Virus record (IMG/VR): IMGVR_UViG_3300020200_001050
Span: 1 to 64,000 of that record
Direction: 5' to 3' (one strand)
Length of the DNA stretch: 64,000 nucleotides
DNA from: a virus
The notes under the pieces are model-generated. The model was not told the origin of the DNA and did not search any database. It saw nothing but the letters and a program-made list of their open reading frames with translations. Each line of letters starts with the position of its first letter. The stretch's first letter is position 1. Positions 31,132 through 39,607 of the stretch are shown here, in pieces. Position numbers and translations under genes: made by a program.

Positions 31132-33704
31132 GCGAAAAATCCTTCAAGGGATTGTGTTTCTTCTGTTTTCCACCCAATAGCGTCTAAGACAATTTTGAGA
31201 GGTTCCACAAATGATTTCTCAAACTGCGTGTCATAGTCAATCATTGTTTCTAGTTTCCACTGTTTGGGCGGCTGTTGAATGAATGAAATCACAGAAGAAC
31301 GAAATTGATTGGGTTCTTTCAAATACACAAACTTAATCTTTTCGCCCTCTTGAATCGTTTCATATTGCGTTTCCAGATGATCCTGAATCAATTGATGATT
31401 ATACACCAAGGCACCTTTTACATGAATCGGTGTGCCCTTGGCTTTCAAGAGATCATCATCAGACGCAATCGTGTTGGATATTCGTGTTGCCCTTCTATAC
31501 TTAGACAATCCATTGACTGAACGAGGAAACGATACTTCTTGTGCTGGAAACGTTTTAAACTCTTGACGAAACGTATTAATAAATTCAATCACCGCAGATT
31601 GATTGCCAGAAAAAATCAAATTCAAGATTTCTTTAATTTTTTCACGACAAGCAGATGGCGTCGAAGACTTAATCGCCTCTAAGCCCTGAATCTTCAATTG
31701 TGGTTCAGAGAATCGGACACCTTCAAGATCATAGACATTCATCAGATATCGCTTTTTCGCTGTCCAAATGGCTTGATCAGCAATCGCCTCGCGCTTCATC
31801 TGCATTTTTTGTGCATACGCATTGACATAAGACGCAAGATTCTGATATGAGCGATCAATTTGTGGTTGAATTTTCTCTTGACAAAACTGATCTAGGGTTG
31901 AGACAATTTTATCTTTAGAAATTCCAGGAGTAGACAATTTCTTAACTAGTGGTCCAAGATTCAAATACACCGAATCAGTATCAATCGCAATTACATAATC
32001 TACATGCTGCGTCTTGAGCAACTGATTTAAATATTGATTCAGAGTTCGTTCAATCCAGCGAATAGATAATTGCCCAGAAAGTGTGATGGCTTCCGCAATA
32101 CGAATATCATAGAATCTGAAATAGTTATTTCCCATCGCGCCATACGCTGAGTTCAATCCCACTTTCTTAGACAATTGTAGATTGTTATATCGAGAAATCT
32201 CATACCCTAGCTGTTGAATACGTGCCGGAGGTGCTTTGGGATCTTTCTTCAAGGCTTCCAATTGCTTTTTCGCTTCAAGCATTTTTGTCTTATAGAGTGA
32301 GCGATCCTTAAACATACGATCCATAATCTCAGGCAGAAATCCCTGCTTTTCTGTGGAAAAGGTTTGTTTATTCGGTGTGATCGTCACTCGATGTGCCTTG
32401 AGGTCGGCTGTTGCCACAGTCTGATTTAAGAGCGTCTCAACTGTTGCTGCAGAAGTCATGGAGGAAAGTTCAGGAATTACTCGCAAAGTTTCAGGTGATA
32501 GATTATACTCCATAATCAAGTGTGGATACAGTGAGGCTAAGTCAAATGAAACAATCCACTCAAACAATCCAATTTGAGGGTCTTTGACATACGCACCCTC
32601 ATAAAATGTCTTATCTTGTTTGACACCAGGAGGCACAACAATATTCTTTGCGCGCAAGTGATTGTAACAAATAACATCCCACATTCGAACCTGCGTAAAG
32701 ACATCCTCATAATTTACTTTGTTATCATAGGCAAGTGTCAATGCCATCTCAATGAGACGCCCCTTGGCGTTGAGTTGCTCGACCAATGCGACGTCTTTGA
32801 TGTTGTATTCAATAAACTTTTGATGATTGAGTTTGTAAAGTTGATGTAGTGTTTCATATTCATCAAATGAAAGTTTTTTCTGTTTGAGTTCTACGAACGC
32901 AATATGATCCAGTTTATAACTTTCTTGAGAAGCATTGGGAGCATACTTACGAAACAACTGAAGATAATCCAGTGTAGCAATGCCCACGAGATCATAGGTG
33001 ATAACGTTTTTTTGATAGAACTGCTCTTCATCTTCCAGCACCACTCCAAACGGCGAGAGTCGTTTAGCCATTGACTCGCCAAAGAGTTTACACACACGGC
33101 GATAGAGATACGGAATATCAAAGCTCTTGATATTCCATCCCGAAACAACATCAGGTTCAGCTTCTATCCAGAATTGTAAAAAGTTCTCTAAGAGATCGCG
33201 TTCATTGAGACAATGCCGATAGAAAATATTGTCTTGTGTGTTGTTGAAAACGCCCGTTCCCCAAACATAATAATTGGGTGAGTTGGAAAGTTTGACGGTA
33301 ATTGCTGTGACGGGGCAGTCTGCTGTGCGTGGCTCAGGGAATCCACTCTCTGAACCGGTTTCAATATCAAGAAAGGCAATGACGATATTATTGACATTCC
33401 ACTCAATCACCGCTTCGGGATGTTCATCTGAAATATAGGTATACTCAAATCGCGTTTGCCCGTAAATCGTAAATCCCGTCACATCTTTATATTGATTGAG
33501 AAAATTTCGCGCATCTCGAATCTTATCAAAGAATTTCGGTTCAACGGGGGTCCCCTCAAGTGTGCGGAATTCGCTGTGTTGATTAGTTGAGGGCAAAAAC
33601 AACACAGGCGAATACTCGCGCCGTTCCTTGATGTGCTGCCCATCGCGGACACCACGATAATACAAAGTGGATCCGATACAACGGACGTTAGTGTAATACG
33701 TCAT
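31128..33704 (-). CDS. 43: DNA polymerase (family B, T4 gp43)
   Basis: The 858-residue polymerase has 3'-5' exonuclease motif FLDIETGSESG (D113, E115), further exonuclease D in ITYDLVGI, and polymerase motifs SFDLASLYPH (motif A), KKVGLNSAYGAMGNNY (motif B) and AIDTDSVYL (motif C). It replicates phage DNA with clamp gp45. The ATG at 33704 is preferred because the longer frame begins with TTG right after the previous stop. No intein or frameshift is visible. Confidence 0.97.
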   Translation of the reverse strand: MTYYTNVRCIGSTLYYRGVRDGQHIKERREYSPVLFLPSTNQHSEFRTLEGTPVEPKFFDKIRDARNFLNQYKDVTGFTIYGQTRFEYTYISDEHPEAVIEWNVNNIVIAFLDIETGSESGFPEPRTADCPVTAITVKLSNSPNYYVWGTGVFNNTQDNIFYRHCLNERDLLENFLQFWIEAEPDVVSGWNIKSFDIPYLYRRVCKLFGESMAKRLSPFGVVLEDEEQFYQKNVITYDLVGIATLDYLQLFRKYAPNASQESYKLDHIAFVELKQKKLSFDEYETLHQLYKLNHQKFIEYNIKDVALVEQLNAKGRLIEMALTLAYDNKVNYEDVFTQVRMWDVICYNHLRAKNIVVPPGVKQDKTFYEGAYVKDPQIGLFEWIVSFDLASLYPHLIMEYNLSPETLRVIPELSSMTSAATVETLLNQTVATADLKAHRVTITPNKQTFSTEKQGFLPEIMDRMFKDRSLYKTKMLEAKKQLEALKKDPKAPPARIQQLGYEISRYNNLQLSKKVGLNSAYGAMGNNYFRFYDIRIAEAITLSGQLSIRWIERTLNQYLNQLLKTQHVDYVIAIDTDSVYLNLGPLVKKLSTPGISKDKIVSTLDQFCQEKIQPQIDRSYQNLASYVNAYAQKMQMKREAIADQAIWTAKKRYLMNVYDLEGVRFSEPQLKIQGLEAIKSSTPSACREKIKEILNLIFSGNQSAVIEFINTFRQEFKTFPAQEVSFPRSVNGLSKYRRATRISNTIASDDDLLKAKGTPIHVKGALVYNHQLIQDHLETQYETIQEGEKIKFVYLKEPNQFRSSVISFIQQPPKQWKLETMIDYDTQFEKSFVEPLKIVLDAIGWKTEETQSLEGFFA

Positions 33705-33716
33705 AGTGCGCGTCAA

Positions 33717-34028
33717 TTAGTGTGTGAGCGCAGAAGCGAGAACAATTCCCGAACCAAAGATTGAATTATATTGATTGAGCAATTCTGTGACGGGGGTGGT
33801 AATAGTTAACACATCATCTCGTTTAATGGTAATACCACTAGAAAATTCTTTAGTGTAATTGAGAAAAGGAGCAATCGCAATAGAAGAAGTATCCGATGAT
33901 GTGCGAGGAGGAACAGTAATCACCATCACAGGATTTTTGAGTATCAGTTGACCAATACCGTCATCAGAGATCTGCGCCATAAGTGTGTGCATGATCCCCT
34001 TCATTGTAACACATTTCACATCTATCAT
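33717..34028 (-). CDS. Small conserved phage protein (Sm-like layout)
   Basis: A 103-residue beta-rich product (VMVITVPPRTSSDTSS, APFLNYTKEFSSGITI, NQYNSIFGSGI at the end). From memory, the closing NQYN-FGSGI and beta-strand pattern recur in T4-like environmental phage proteins sometimes compared with Sm-like RNA-binding folds. It lies directly before gp43. Function unknown. Confidence 0.6.
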   Translation of the reverse strand: MIDVKCVTMKGIMHTLMAQISDDGIGQLILKNPVMVITVPPRTSSDTSSIAIAPFLNYTKEFSSGITIKRDDVLTITTPVTELLNQYNSIFGSGIVLASALTH

Positions 34029-34038
34029 AATCTACTCC

Positions 34039-34389
34039 TTAAATAAATGGTTGAAGATTGGGTGGGCTAAAAGTTTTGGGCTTGAGAATTTTTCCGTCAT
34101 TGCGTTTTAAAACTCTTCCCGTAACGGGATCAATCTTACTCATATTGGATCGAACAACTTCATTCCATGCACCTTCTACATTATAACCTTTCGCATGACA
34201 ATATCCCAAAATAACCCAAATCAAATCCATACATGCATCCAGTTCTTCAATACGAATGGATGCATCTGTTAATTCATGGAATTCTTCAAGAATAAGTTTG
34301 TAATACAACGATGCGTCAACTTCGACTTGCTTTAACTGATCACATGCGACTTGAAAAGTTTTGACATCATGAGACATATCACAAGGCAT
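34039..34389 (-). CDS. mazG: MazG-like nucleotide pyrophosphohydrolase
   Basis: The product, about 116 residues from ATG 34389, has LILEEFHELTDA and ELDACMDLIWVILGYCHAKG, giving the EExxE...D-x2-D metal-binding helices of all-alpha NTP pyrophosphatases, and ends KRNDGKILKPKTFSPPNL as in phage MazG-like proteins. It would hydrolyse (d)NTPs or ppGpp-like nucleotides. Three ATGs follow GAGGAG; the third (34389) has proper spacing. It stands behind the structured element at 34415-34476. Confidence 0.8.
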   Translation of the reverse strand: MPCDMSHDVKTFQVACDQLKQVEVDASLYYKLILEEFHELTDASIRIEELDACMDLIWVILGYCHAKGYNVEGAWNEVVRSNMSKIDPVTGRVLKRNDGKILKPKTFSPPNLQPFI

Positions 34390-34414
34390 CATCATCTCCT
34401 CATAAAAAAGAAAG

Positions 34415-34476
34415 TGGGCGATCTATCCTAGTGTGTGCTAGGAACGTACACCTTACGGTGACAATTCAATCGCCCA
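34415..34476 (-). ncRNA. 62-nt predicted three-way-junction RNA element
   Basis: On the minus strand an 8-bp closing stem (TGGGCGAT with ATCGCCCA) encloses two small hairpins: CACC-GTAA-GGTG with a GNRA-like loop and CCTAG-CACACA-CTAGG. It lies between hsp20 and the mazG-like gene, 26 bases upstream of the latter's first ATG. A leader element, processing site or small RNA is possible; no known riboswitch class was recognised. Confidence 0.5.
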
Positions 34477-34493
34477 ACCTCGAACGTGTGAAG

Positions 34494-34949
34494 TTATTCG
34501 TTCAATAACTGCGATGAAGCAGTTGTGAGCGAAATTTTCCGCGCCTTACGAGATTCCGGCACGACATTTTCTAATTCAATTCTCAACATTCCATTAATCA
34601 GTGACGCATTGCGCACTTCCACAGAATCTGCGAGTTGAAAAGTTTTCACAAAGGACCGATTCGCAATCCCACGATAAACATAATCAGTTTTATCGTCGTC
34701 TTTCGGCTCTTTTAATCCCTGAACAGTCAGAGTAGAATTTTTGAGTGTCAAATCAATCTCTTTGTATTCAAATCCTGCAACTGCCATTTCAATCACGAAA
34801 TGATAATCATCTTTCCGCACGATATTGTGTGGCGGAAATTTTGCAGGTTGAATGTCTGATTGAAGCAGACGCTCAAACGAGTCAAAAAACCGGTCAAAAC
34901 CGACCGTGGTGGGAAGTAACGGACTAAAAGATAAATGACCAACTGTCAT
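34494..34949 (-). CDS. hsp20: Small heat-shock protein (Hsp20/IbpA-like)
   Basis: The 151-residue product (MTVGHLSFSPLLP start, AAGGAGG before 34949) has the alpha-crystallin domain from about 40 to 135: PPHNIVRKDDYHFVIEMAVAG, the DYVYRGIANRSFVKTFQLAD core and the hallmark NGMLRIELEN. It binds unfolding proteins as an ATP-independent holdase. T4-like cyanophages commonly carry such a gene. A good TTGACT-N17-TATATT promoter stands at 35025-35053. Confidence 0.93.
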   Translation of the reverse strand: MTVGHLSFSPLLPTTVGFDRFFDSFERLLQSDIQPAKFPPHNIVRKDDYHFVIEMAVAGFEYKEIDLTLKNSTLTVQGLKEPKDDDKTDYVYRGIANRSFVKTFQLADSVEVRNASLINGMLRIELENVVPESRKARKISLTTASSQLLNE

Positions 34950-35024
34950 AACATCCTCCTTGGTTAAGCGAGAAATACATACTGCATGCTCACCATGAGC
35001 CATGCAGTGTATTCATACTACTCT

Positions 35025-35053
35025 AATATAATACTAAAAAGACAAAAAGTCAA
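35025..35053 (-). promoter_or_regulatory. Host-type promoter before hsp20, TTGACT-N17-TATATT
   Basis: TTGACT (35053-35048) and TATATT (35030-35025) are 17 bases apart, with a predicted start near 35018 and a leader of about 70 bases. The -35 overlaps the end of regA. Confidence 0.6.
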
Positions 35054-35454
35054 GTTTTAATTGACTTTTTTCCGATAGTATATTTTGGAGTCAGAATCCA
35101 ATCATGCTTTTCTTTAAAGGGAATAATCTTGATTTGATGTAGTGGTGCAAGATTGCCCACAATCTGAGCAGGAACCACAATTTCAATCAATCCCCACTCT
35201 TCCAATAATTTCGCAATCGCATTCCGACGAGCGTAGTCAGCATCACTAATATCAGAATTCTTGCCATCAAGCAAAAACATTTCCTTGAAATGGACCAGAT
35301 AGTATTTGCCTTTTTTGTGAAGAATATGGCAAGATTGATAGAGTGATTTATCTTTATGAGAAGCAACTCCGATACGAGTCAGGGTTTCGCGTACTTTCAA
35401 AAAGTCTTCTTCAGATTTCAAACGTATTTCTAAAAACGTTGATAAATCTGTCAT
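35050..35454 (-). CDS. regA: RegA translational repressor
   Basis: The 134-residue protein closely follows T4 RegA from memory: EDFLKVRETLTRIGVASHKD, LYQSCHILHKKGKYYLVHFK, LLEEWGLIEIV and KHDWILTPKYTIG. RegA binds ribosome sites of early mRNAs and down-regulates their translation, including replication genes such as gp44 and gp45 in T4. As in T4 it lies directly behind gp62 (four-base overlap). Confidence 0.95.
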   Translation of the reverse strand: MTDLSTFLEIRLKSEEDFLKVRETLTRIGVASHKDKSLYQSCHILHKKGKYYLVHFKEMFLLDGKNSDISDADYARRNAIAKLLEEWGLIEIVVPAQIVGNLAPLHQIKIIPFKEKHDWILTPKYTIGKKSIKT

Positions 35455-35849
35455 TTTGTCGCTCCACCTATATCAGTGATCTTTCTCAAATCTGCTAATT
35501 GTTCAGGAGTTAGAAGGAAAAGAATCTGACGGGCTTTAGAATTGGAATAGCCGTACACCAATTTCACACATTCCAAATCGTCAGGTATCTCCGCTTTACT
35601 CCACTTAACATAGGGTCGTTTTCGACCTCTTACTGTATTTATAAGATAAGAATATTGTAATTTCTTATCTAGGTGGTGGCGACGATTCATTTCATTCGCA
35701 AACATCACACAATCTAGATGATATGAGAGTGAACGATTCGTGAGAAAGGGCACATAGGCTTTCTCTGTGATCTCGTCTACCATCAAATCCTTCTTACCCT
35801 GAGTAATCTGCTTGACGTAATCAAAAGGATTGATCTGAGATTGTGTCAT
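35451..35849 (-). CDS. 62: Clamp-loader small subunit (gp62)
   Basis: The 132-residue protein starts INPFDYVKQITQGKKDL and ends with helical LLTPEQLADLRKI; SLSYHLDCVMFANEMNRRH and YSYLINTVRGRKRPYVKW fit T4-like gp62. It combines with gp44 to load clamp gp45 onto primer ends. One base separates it from gp44 and it overlaps regA, the standard T4 order 45-44-62-regA-43. Confidence 0.9.
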   Translation of the reverse strand: MTQSQINPFDYVKQITQGKKDLMVDEITEKAYVPFLTNRSLSYHLDCVMFANEMNRRHHLDKKLQYSYLINTVRGRKRPYVKWSKAEIPDDLECVKLVYGYSNSKARQILFLLTPEQLADLRKITDIGGATK

Positions 35850-35850
35850 T

Positions 35851-36795
35851 TTAAACCCACTCAGCAGTAATCATGATTTCAGTCAAGGCTGCGACATTGT
35901 TGATTTCTTGGTCCGCACAGAACGCTGACTTGTACTGATAATCTGCCAGCAACACTACGATCTGCGGAATAGATGCAGGCTTCATATGTTCCGCCAGTCC
36001 ATCATAGATTCGACGAAACAGTGTGACTGAATCAGGATTGGTAGTCGCAACCCACTTTCGCATGGAACTAAAATCTTTTCTCTTCAGCATTTCCACCAAT
36101 TCTTGAATGGCAATATCACCCAGTTGCGTGAGAATGCCCACATCAATCTTTCCGAATTGTGAATATCGCTGAAGTTCGTTTAGAACACGGCGAAAGTCAG
36201 GAAAATACTTGGTGATGAGTTCAGCAACCACTTTCTCGTCATACGCAATTGTTTCAGACTTGAGAATGGTCTGCACTCGCTTGAAAAAGGCAGCAGCCAT
36301 TTTCTGTTTTTCACCATTGCGTAAAGTAAAATCAATCACCGCGCAACGAGAATGAAGCGGTTCAATGATACGAGACTTGTAATTGCAGGTGAAGATAAAT
36401 GTACAGTTGGTAGAAAATTCTTCAATCGCATTACGCAAAGCGGGTTGAATACTATTCGGATTCAAATAATCCGCTTCATCAATCAAAATGATTTTGCGCC
36501 CACCACCCAACGACATTGATGACGCATAATGCTTGATTTTCGTGCGGAAAACATCAATGCCACTTTCGTCTGATCCGTTAATCACAAGCATATCGGAATC
36601 GATCTCTCGTGCCATTGCTTTGGCTACGGTCGTTTTCCCGACGCCAGGACCACCACAGAGCAGCAAATTAGGAACTTTGTGTTGTTTGACGTATTCCTTG
36701 AACGGAACTTTCAACCGATCTGGTAGGATACACTCATCAATCGTCTGTGGACGATACTTCTCAACAAACAGAAAATGATCTGTGTTGGCTATCAT
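35851..36795 (-). CDS. 44: Clamp-loader large subunit (gp44, AAA+)
   Basis: The 314-residue protein has FVEKYRPQTIDECILP, Walker A GGPGVGKTT near 46-54, Walker B ILIDEADYL and the SRC motif EPLHSRCAVIDF. It is the AAA+ ATPase that opens the sliding clamp. Start 36795 (MIANTDHFL) follows GGAG; the frame upstream to 36837 includes the hairpin and is unlikely. In T4 this mRNA is a RegA target. Confidence 0.95.
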   Translation of the reverse strand: MIANTDHFLFVEKYRPQTIDECILPDRLKVPFKEYVKQHKVPNLLLCGGPGVGKTTVAKAMAREIDSDMLVINGSDESGIDVFRTKIKHYASSMSLGGGRKIILIDEADYLNPNSIQPALRNAIEEFSTNCTFIFTCNYKSRIIEPLHSRCAVIDFTLRNGEKQKMAAAFFKRVQTILKSETIAYDEKVVAELITKYFPDFRRVLNELQRYSQFGKIDVGILTQLGDIAIQELVEMLKRKDFSSMRKWVATTNPDSVTLFRRIYDGLAEHMKPASIPQIVVLLADYQYKSAFCADQEINNVAALTEIMITAEWV

Positions 36796-36821
36796 AATCA
36801 CTCCATCATTATAAAATTGAA

Positions 36822-36836
36822 TGGAGCATCGCTCCA
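36822..36836. other. Short hairpin between gp45 and gp44
   Basis: TGGAGC and GCTCCA form a 6-bp stem with a 3-base loop about 27 bases before the gp44 start. The sequence GGTGGAG...CTCC resembles the hairpin at 3377-3400. It may influence translation of gp44. Confidence 0.45.
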
Positions 36837-36849
36837 CCCATATCGCCCA

Positions 36850-37530
36850 CTACTTCTGTGTCTTTGAGCCAACTTCCAAAGCCAGCCAATACGTCAATTT
36901 CCGCGTAGGATTTTCAAACTTCGCAATACCCTTCGAGGAAATTTTGACACGATATGCGCCTGGCATCATTTTCCAATTCTCTGTGCGAAAGACCATTCGA
37001 CAGATTTGAGATGTCTTATTAACTTCAATCGAGTATTGATTTGACGAATCGTTGTTCACATCAATGGCAGTTAAACTGAGAACCGAGCCATCACCCTCCA
37101 CAACAATATGCGGCGCACTCAAAATAGAAGTGGCTTTCAAAATTCGCGATAGCATTTCTTCAGACAAATCAAATTCTACATCTGGTGTACCCAAATCAAG
37201 TTCTTTAGCGGGTGGCGTAACCAACATCTTTTCTTCACAACACCGAAATTTAGTGGTTTCGGTATCGCGAATCTTGACGATCAAATTGGATTCTTGATAT
37301 GACACCGCAGGAGTTTGTGCACTGTCAAATGTCAACACCGCCAATAAGTTGTTCAGATCATAGATGCCAAAAGATGACGGAATGTTTTCCTCTAGCTGGA
37401 CTTCTGCGAACACTGTTTTGGTGGGGGAAATGGTACGCTGCTTTTTGCCTTCGCGAAACATCAATCCAGAATTGATGGATGCGAAATTCTTTAAGACTTC
37501 AATGGTTGCCGGAGATAACTGAACGGACAT
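36850..37530 (-). CDS. 45: Sliding clamp (gp45)
   Basis: The 226-residue product starts MSVQLSPATIEVLKNFASIN and contains LEENIPSSFGIYDLNNLLAVL, a pattern of T4-like gp45. It forms a trimeric ring that tethers gp43 to DNA and later activates gp55-dependent late transcription. The gene lies behind a strong sigma70-like promoter (37573-37601), as expected for an early replication gene. Confidence 0.95.
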   Translation of the reverse strand: MSVQLSPATIEVLKNFASINSGLMFREGKKQRTISPTKTVFAEVQLEENIPSSFGIYDLNNLLAVLTFDSAQTPAVSYQESNLIVKIRDTETTKFRCCEEKMLVTPPAKELDLGTPDVEFDLSEEMLSRILKATSILSAPHIVVEGDGSVLSLTAIDVNNDSSNQYSIEVNKTSQICRMVFRTENWKMMPGAYRVKISSKGIAKFENPTRKLTYWLALEVGSKTQK

Positions 37531-37572
37531 AACTCACCTCATAATAAATGGTTAAAAAACACAACACAAACT

Positions 37573-37601
37573 ATATTAAACCAAAACCGTGTGCTTGTCA
37601 A
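37573..37601 (-). promoter_or_regulatory. Host-type promoter before gp45, TTGACA-N17-TAATAT
   Basis: A perfect TTGACA (37601-37596) and TAATAT (37578-37573) with 17-base spacing; 43 bases before the gp45 ATG. It overlaps the end of the dNMP kinase gene. Confidence 0.6.
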
Positions 37602-38211
37602 GTATTTGAAGCACCTTTTGTTGAAATGCATGAATCGTTTCATTATTATCAATAACATAATCAAACTCACAACCAATCCAATCCCATTCTGACCGATGAA
37701 CATTTAAATCAATCATCGTCTGAATTGCATCCTGATTTCCTCGATTGGCTTGTTCCGCTGTCAAAAACCATGTCGGTTCATTGCCGCGACGAATACGAAC
37801 AATGATACCACCCAGTTCTTGAATGGCTTGAACTTCATTTTCAAATCGCACATCCGACACCACAAACTTTTGACGTGAAGATGTTTGAATTCGGCGCATC
37901 AATGATTTCACCCAAATATCGTCATGAAATACATCCCGCATCGATTCTGTTCCAAATTTCTGCAACACCACACGAGGCAGGACATCGCACCCAAAAGCAG
38001 CAGACCAATACGAATCTGGTATCTCACGCCAAGCACGAGATTCTTCTGTTGCTCCCTCAATCAATTCGCGATCCCATGAAAAGATTTGCGCGACCGCATC
38101 TTTTATGGGAGCCGCAAACGAGTCTTTCGTAAATCCACGCGAGACAAATATATTGGCAGCGGTATCTTTGCCTGATCCTTTAAACCCCACCAATCCCACT
38201 ATAAGTTTCAT
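37576..38211 (-). CDS. Deoxynucleoside monophosphate kinase (gp1-like)
   Basis: The 211-residue protein has a P-loop GFKGSGKDT near 9-17 and FAAPIKDAVAQIFSWDREL plus FVVSDVRFENEVQAI near 116-130, the pattern of T4 gp1/phage dNMP kinases. It phosphorylates dNMPs to dNDPs, complementing ribonucleotide reductase and ThyX. It is 11 bases from the glycosyltransferase upstream. Confidence 0.85.
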   Translation of the reverse strand: MKLIVGLVGFKGSGKDTAANIFVSRGFTKDSFAAPIKDAVAQIFSWDRELIEGATEESRAWREIPDSYWSAAFGCDVLPRVVLQKFGTESMRDVFHDDIWVKSLMRRIQTSSRQKFVVSDVRFENEVQAIQELGGIIVRIRRGNEPTWFLTAEQANRGNQDAIQTMIDLNVHRSEWDWIGCEFDYVIDNNETIHAFQQKVLQILDKHTVLV

Positions 38212-38222
38212 ACTTCACCTCC

Positions 38223-39020
38223 TCACAAGCGACCAGTTAGTTCCGCAATCTTTGGCATATTCCCACTAAACGCATAGGTGCCCACGTGTTGGGCGCGCAT
38301 CCACGGACACAACCAAACTTGAAACCCAATCTTTCGCGCCCACTGACAAAACATATAATCTTCACTTAGATATCGTTGACTTTCAGGATCAATCACCGTA
38401 TCAAAATATGCATGAATATATCGTGTCCCATCAAAGTTAGCTTGCCCGACATGATCTGGTTTATATCGAAATTCAGGATAAGACTCAGCAAACTTCTCAA
38501 ATACGTGACGTTTAATCATCATGTAGCCGGTGCCGATTTCCATCACTTCTAATGGATCTGAGACATGAAATTGTGACGTTCCTTTAACGACATTAAACAC
38601 ATATTCACCCACCACATTCTCAAGATTTTTGGGGTCGATGTCTGGATGGTTTTTAACAGCAGCGACAATGTTACTCCAATTGATTGCTTTCTTGGGATAG
38701 GGAGCGCCAATAATGTCGCGATCTAATGCTAACAAGGCAAGGACATCCTTGGGTTCAAAATGAATATCAGAGTCAAGAAAGAGAAGATGTGTGAATCCCG
38801 TGGATCGTAGAAACTCATCCGCCAAATAATTTCTTGCTCGCGTGATGAGCGATTCGTTGAAGAGAAACGAAAAGCGCATATCTACACCATACCGCGACAT
38901 CGTGGTTTGAAGATCCAAACACGATTTCATATACATGCCATGGCATTGACCGCCATACATAGGCGTTGCCACAAACAATTTGTGTTTACGCAACTCTTCA
39001 ACCTTGACTTGAATTTCCAT
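38223..39020 (-). CDS. Glycosyltransferase-like protein (GT-A)
   Basis: The 265-residue product contains KLFVATPMYGGQCHGMYM, THLLFLDSDIHFEPKDVLAL near 92-111 (DSD metal motif) and GTGYMMIKRHVF. The pattern is common in phage-encoded glycosyltransferases of the replication region. It could decorate a virion protein, DNA or host glycan. Surrounded by replication genes rather than the glycan cassettes. Confidence 0.75.
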   Translation of the reverse strand: MEIQVKVEELRKHKLFVATPMYGGQCHGMYMKSCLDLQTTMSRYGVDMRFSFLFNESLITRARNYLADEFLRSTGFTHLLFLDSDIHFEPKDVLALLALDRDIIGAPYPKKAINWSNIVAAVKNHPDIDPKNLENVVGEYVFNVVKGTSQFHVSDPLEVMEIGTGYMMIKRHVFEKFAESYPEFRYKPDHVGQANFDGTRYIHAYFDTVIDPESQRYLSEDYMFCQWARKIGFQVWLCPWMRAQHVGTYAFSGNMPKIAELTGRL

Positions 39021-39040
39021 AACGAATCTCCGTAATAATT

Positions 39041-39607
39041 TTATTTTATCTTAAAGGTTTTAATTCGCTCAATCTTTTTGAATAACTTCTGCTGTTTCTT
39101 TCGTGCCATTTGAAGTGTCAAAGGTCCTACTAATTCAGTATACAGAATACCATTCATGTGATCCAATTCATGTTGAAAACAGCGAGCGGTAATGCCAGAA
39201 AATTCTTGTTGTTGCAACTGCCCTGATGCATCATAATATTTCACAGAAATCTGTGCTGGTCGATAAACACGCAACCACAATCCTGGAAACGATAAACACC
39301 CTTCGCTATCATGAGTCATTAAGTCTGATGTTGACACAATGCGCGGATTAAAACAAACAATATCACCTTCCAGCACAAACACACGATACTGTAGACCAAC
39401 TTGATTCGCCGCTAATCCCAATCCATGATAATGCTTCATGGTCACTTGAAGGTGTTTGGCAAGTATCTGCGGATTTACTGGTGGAGCAGAAAAATCAAAT
39501 ATCGGCAATTTCATTTTTAACAGTGGATTCTTTTCATTGTACAACAGCAACGGTTTGAATTCTGTGAGCGTATCAGCCGTTGTATTAAAGGTCAACACTT
39601 CACTCAT
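39041..39607 (-). CDS. def: Peptide deformylase
   Basis: The 188-residue protein carries all three PDF motifs in order: GLGLAANQVG near 86-95, EGCLSFPG near 129-136 and HELDHMNG near 171-178. It removes formyl groups from nascent proteins using a metal held by the Cys and the two His. Phage PDFs are known from cyanophages. Its start overlaps the gp46 stop (ATGA). Confidence 0.95.
   Translation of the reverse strand: MSEVLTFNTTADTLTEFKPLLLYNEKNPLLKMKLPIFDFSAPPVNPQILAKHLQVTMKHYHGLGLAANQVGLQYRVFVLEGDIVCFNPRIVSTSDLMTHDSEGCLSFPGLWLRVYRPAQISVKYYDASGQLQQQEFSGITARCFQHELDHMNGILYTELVGPLTLQMARKKQQKLFKKIERIKTFKIK

Noticed and set aside
35637-35644. TATAAATA on the minus strand inside gp62
   Set aside because: It lies in the middle of a coding frame in the early replication block with no suitable late gene start behind it; regarded as chance.
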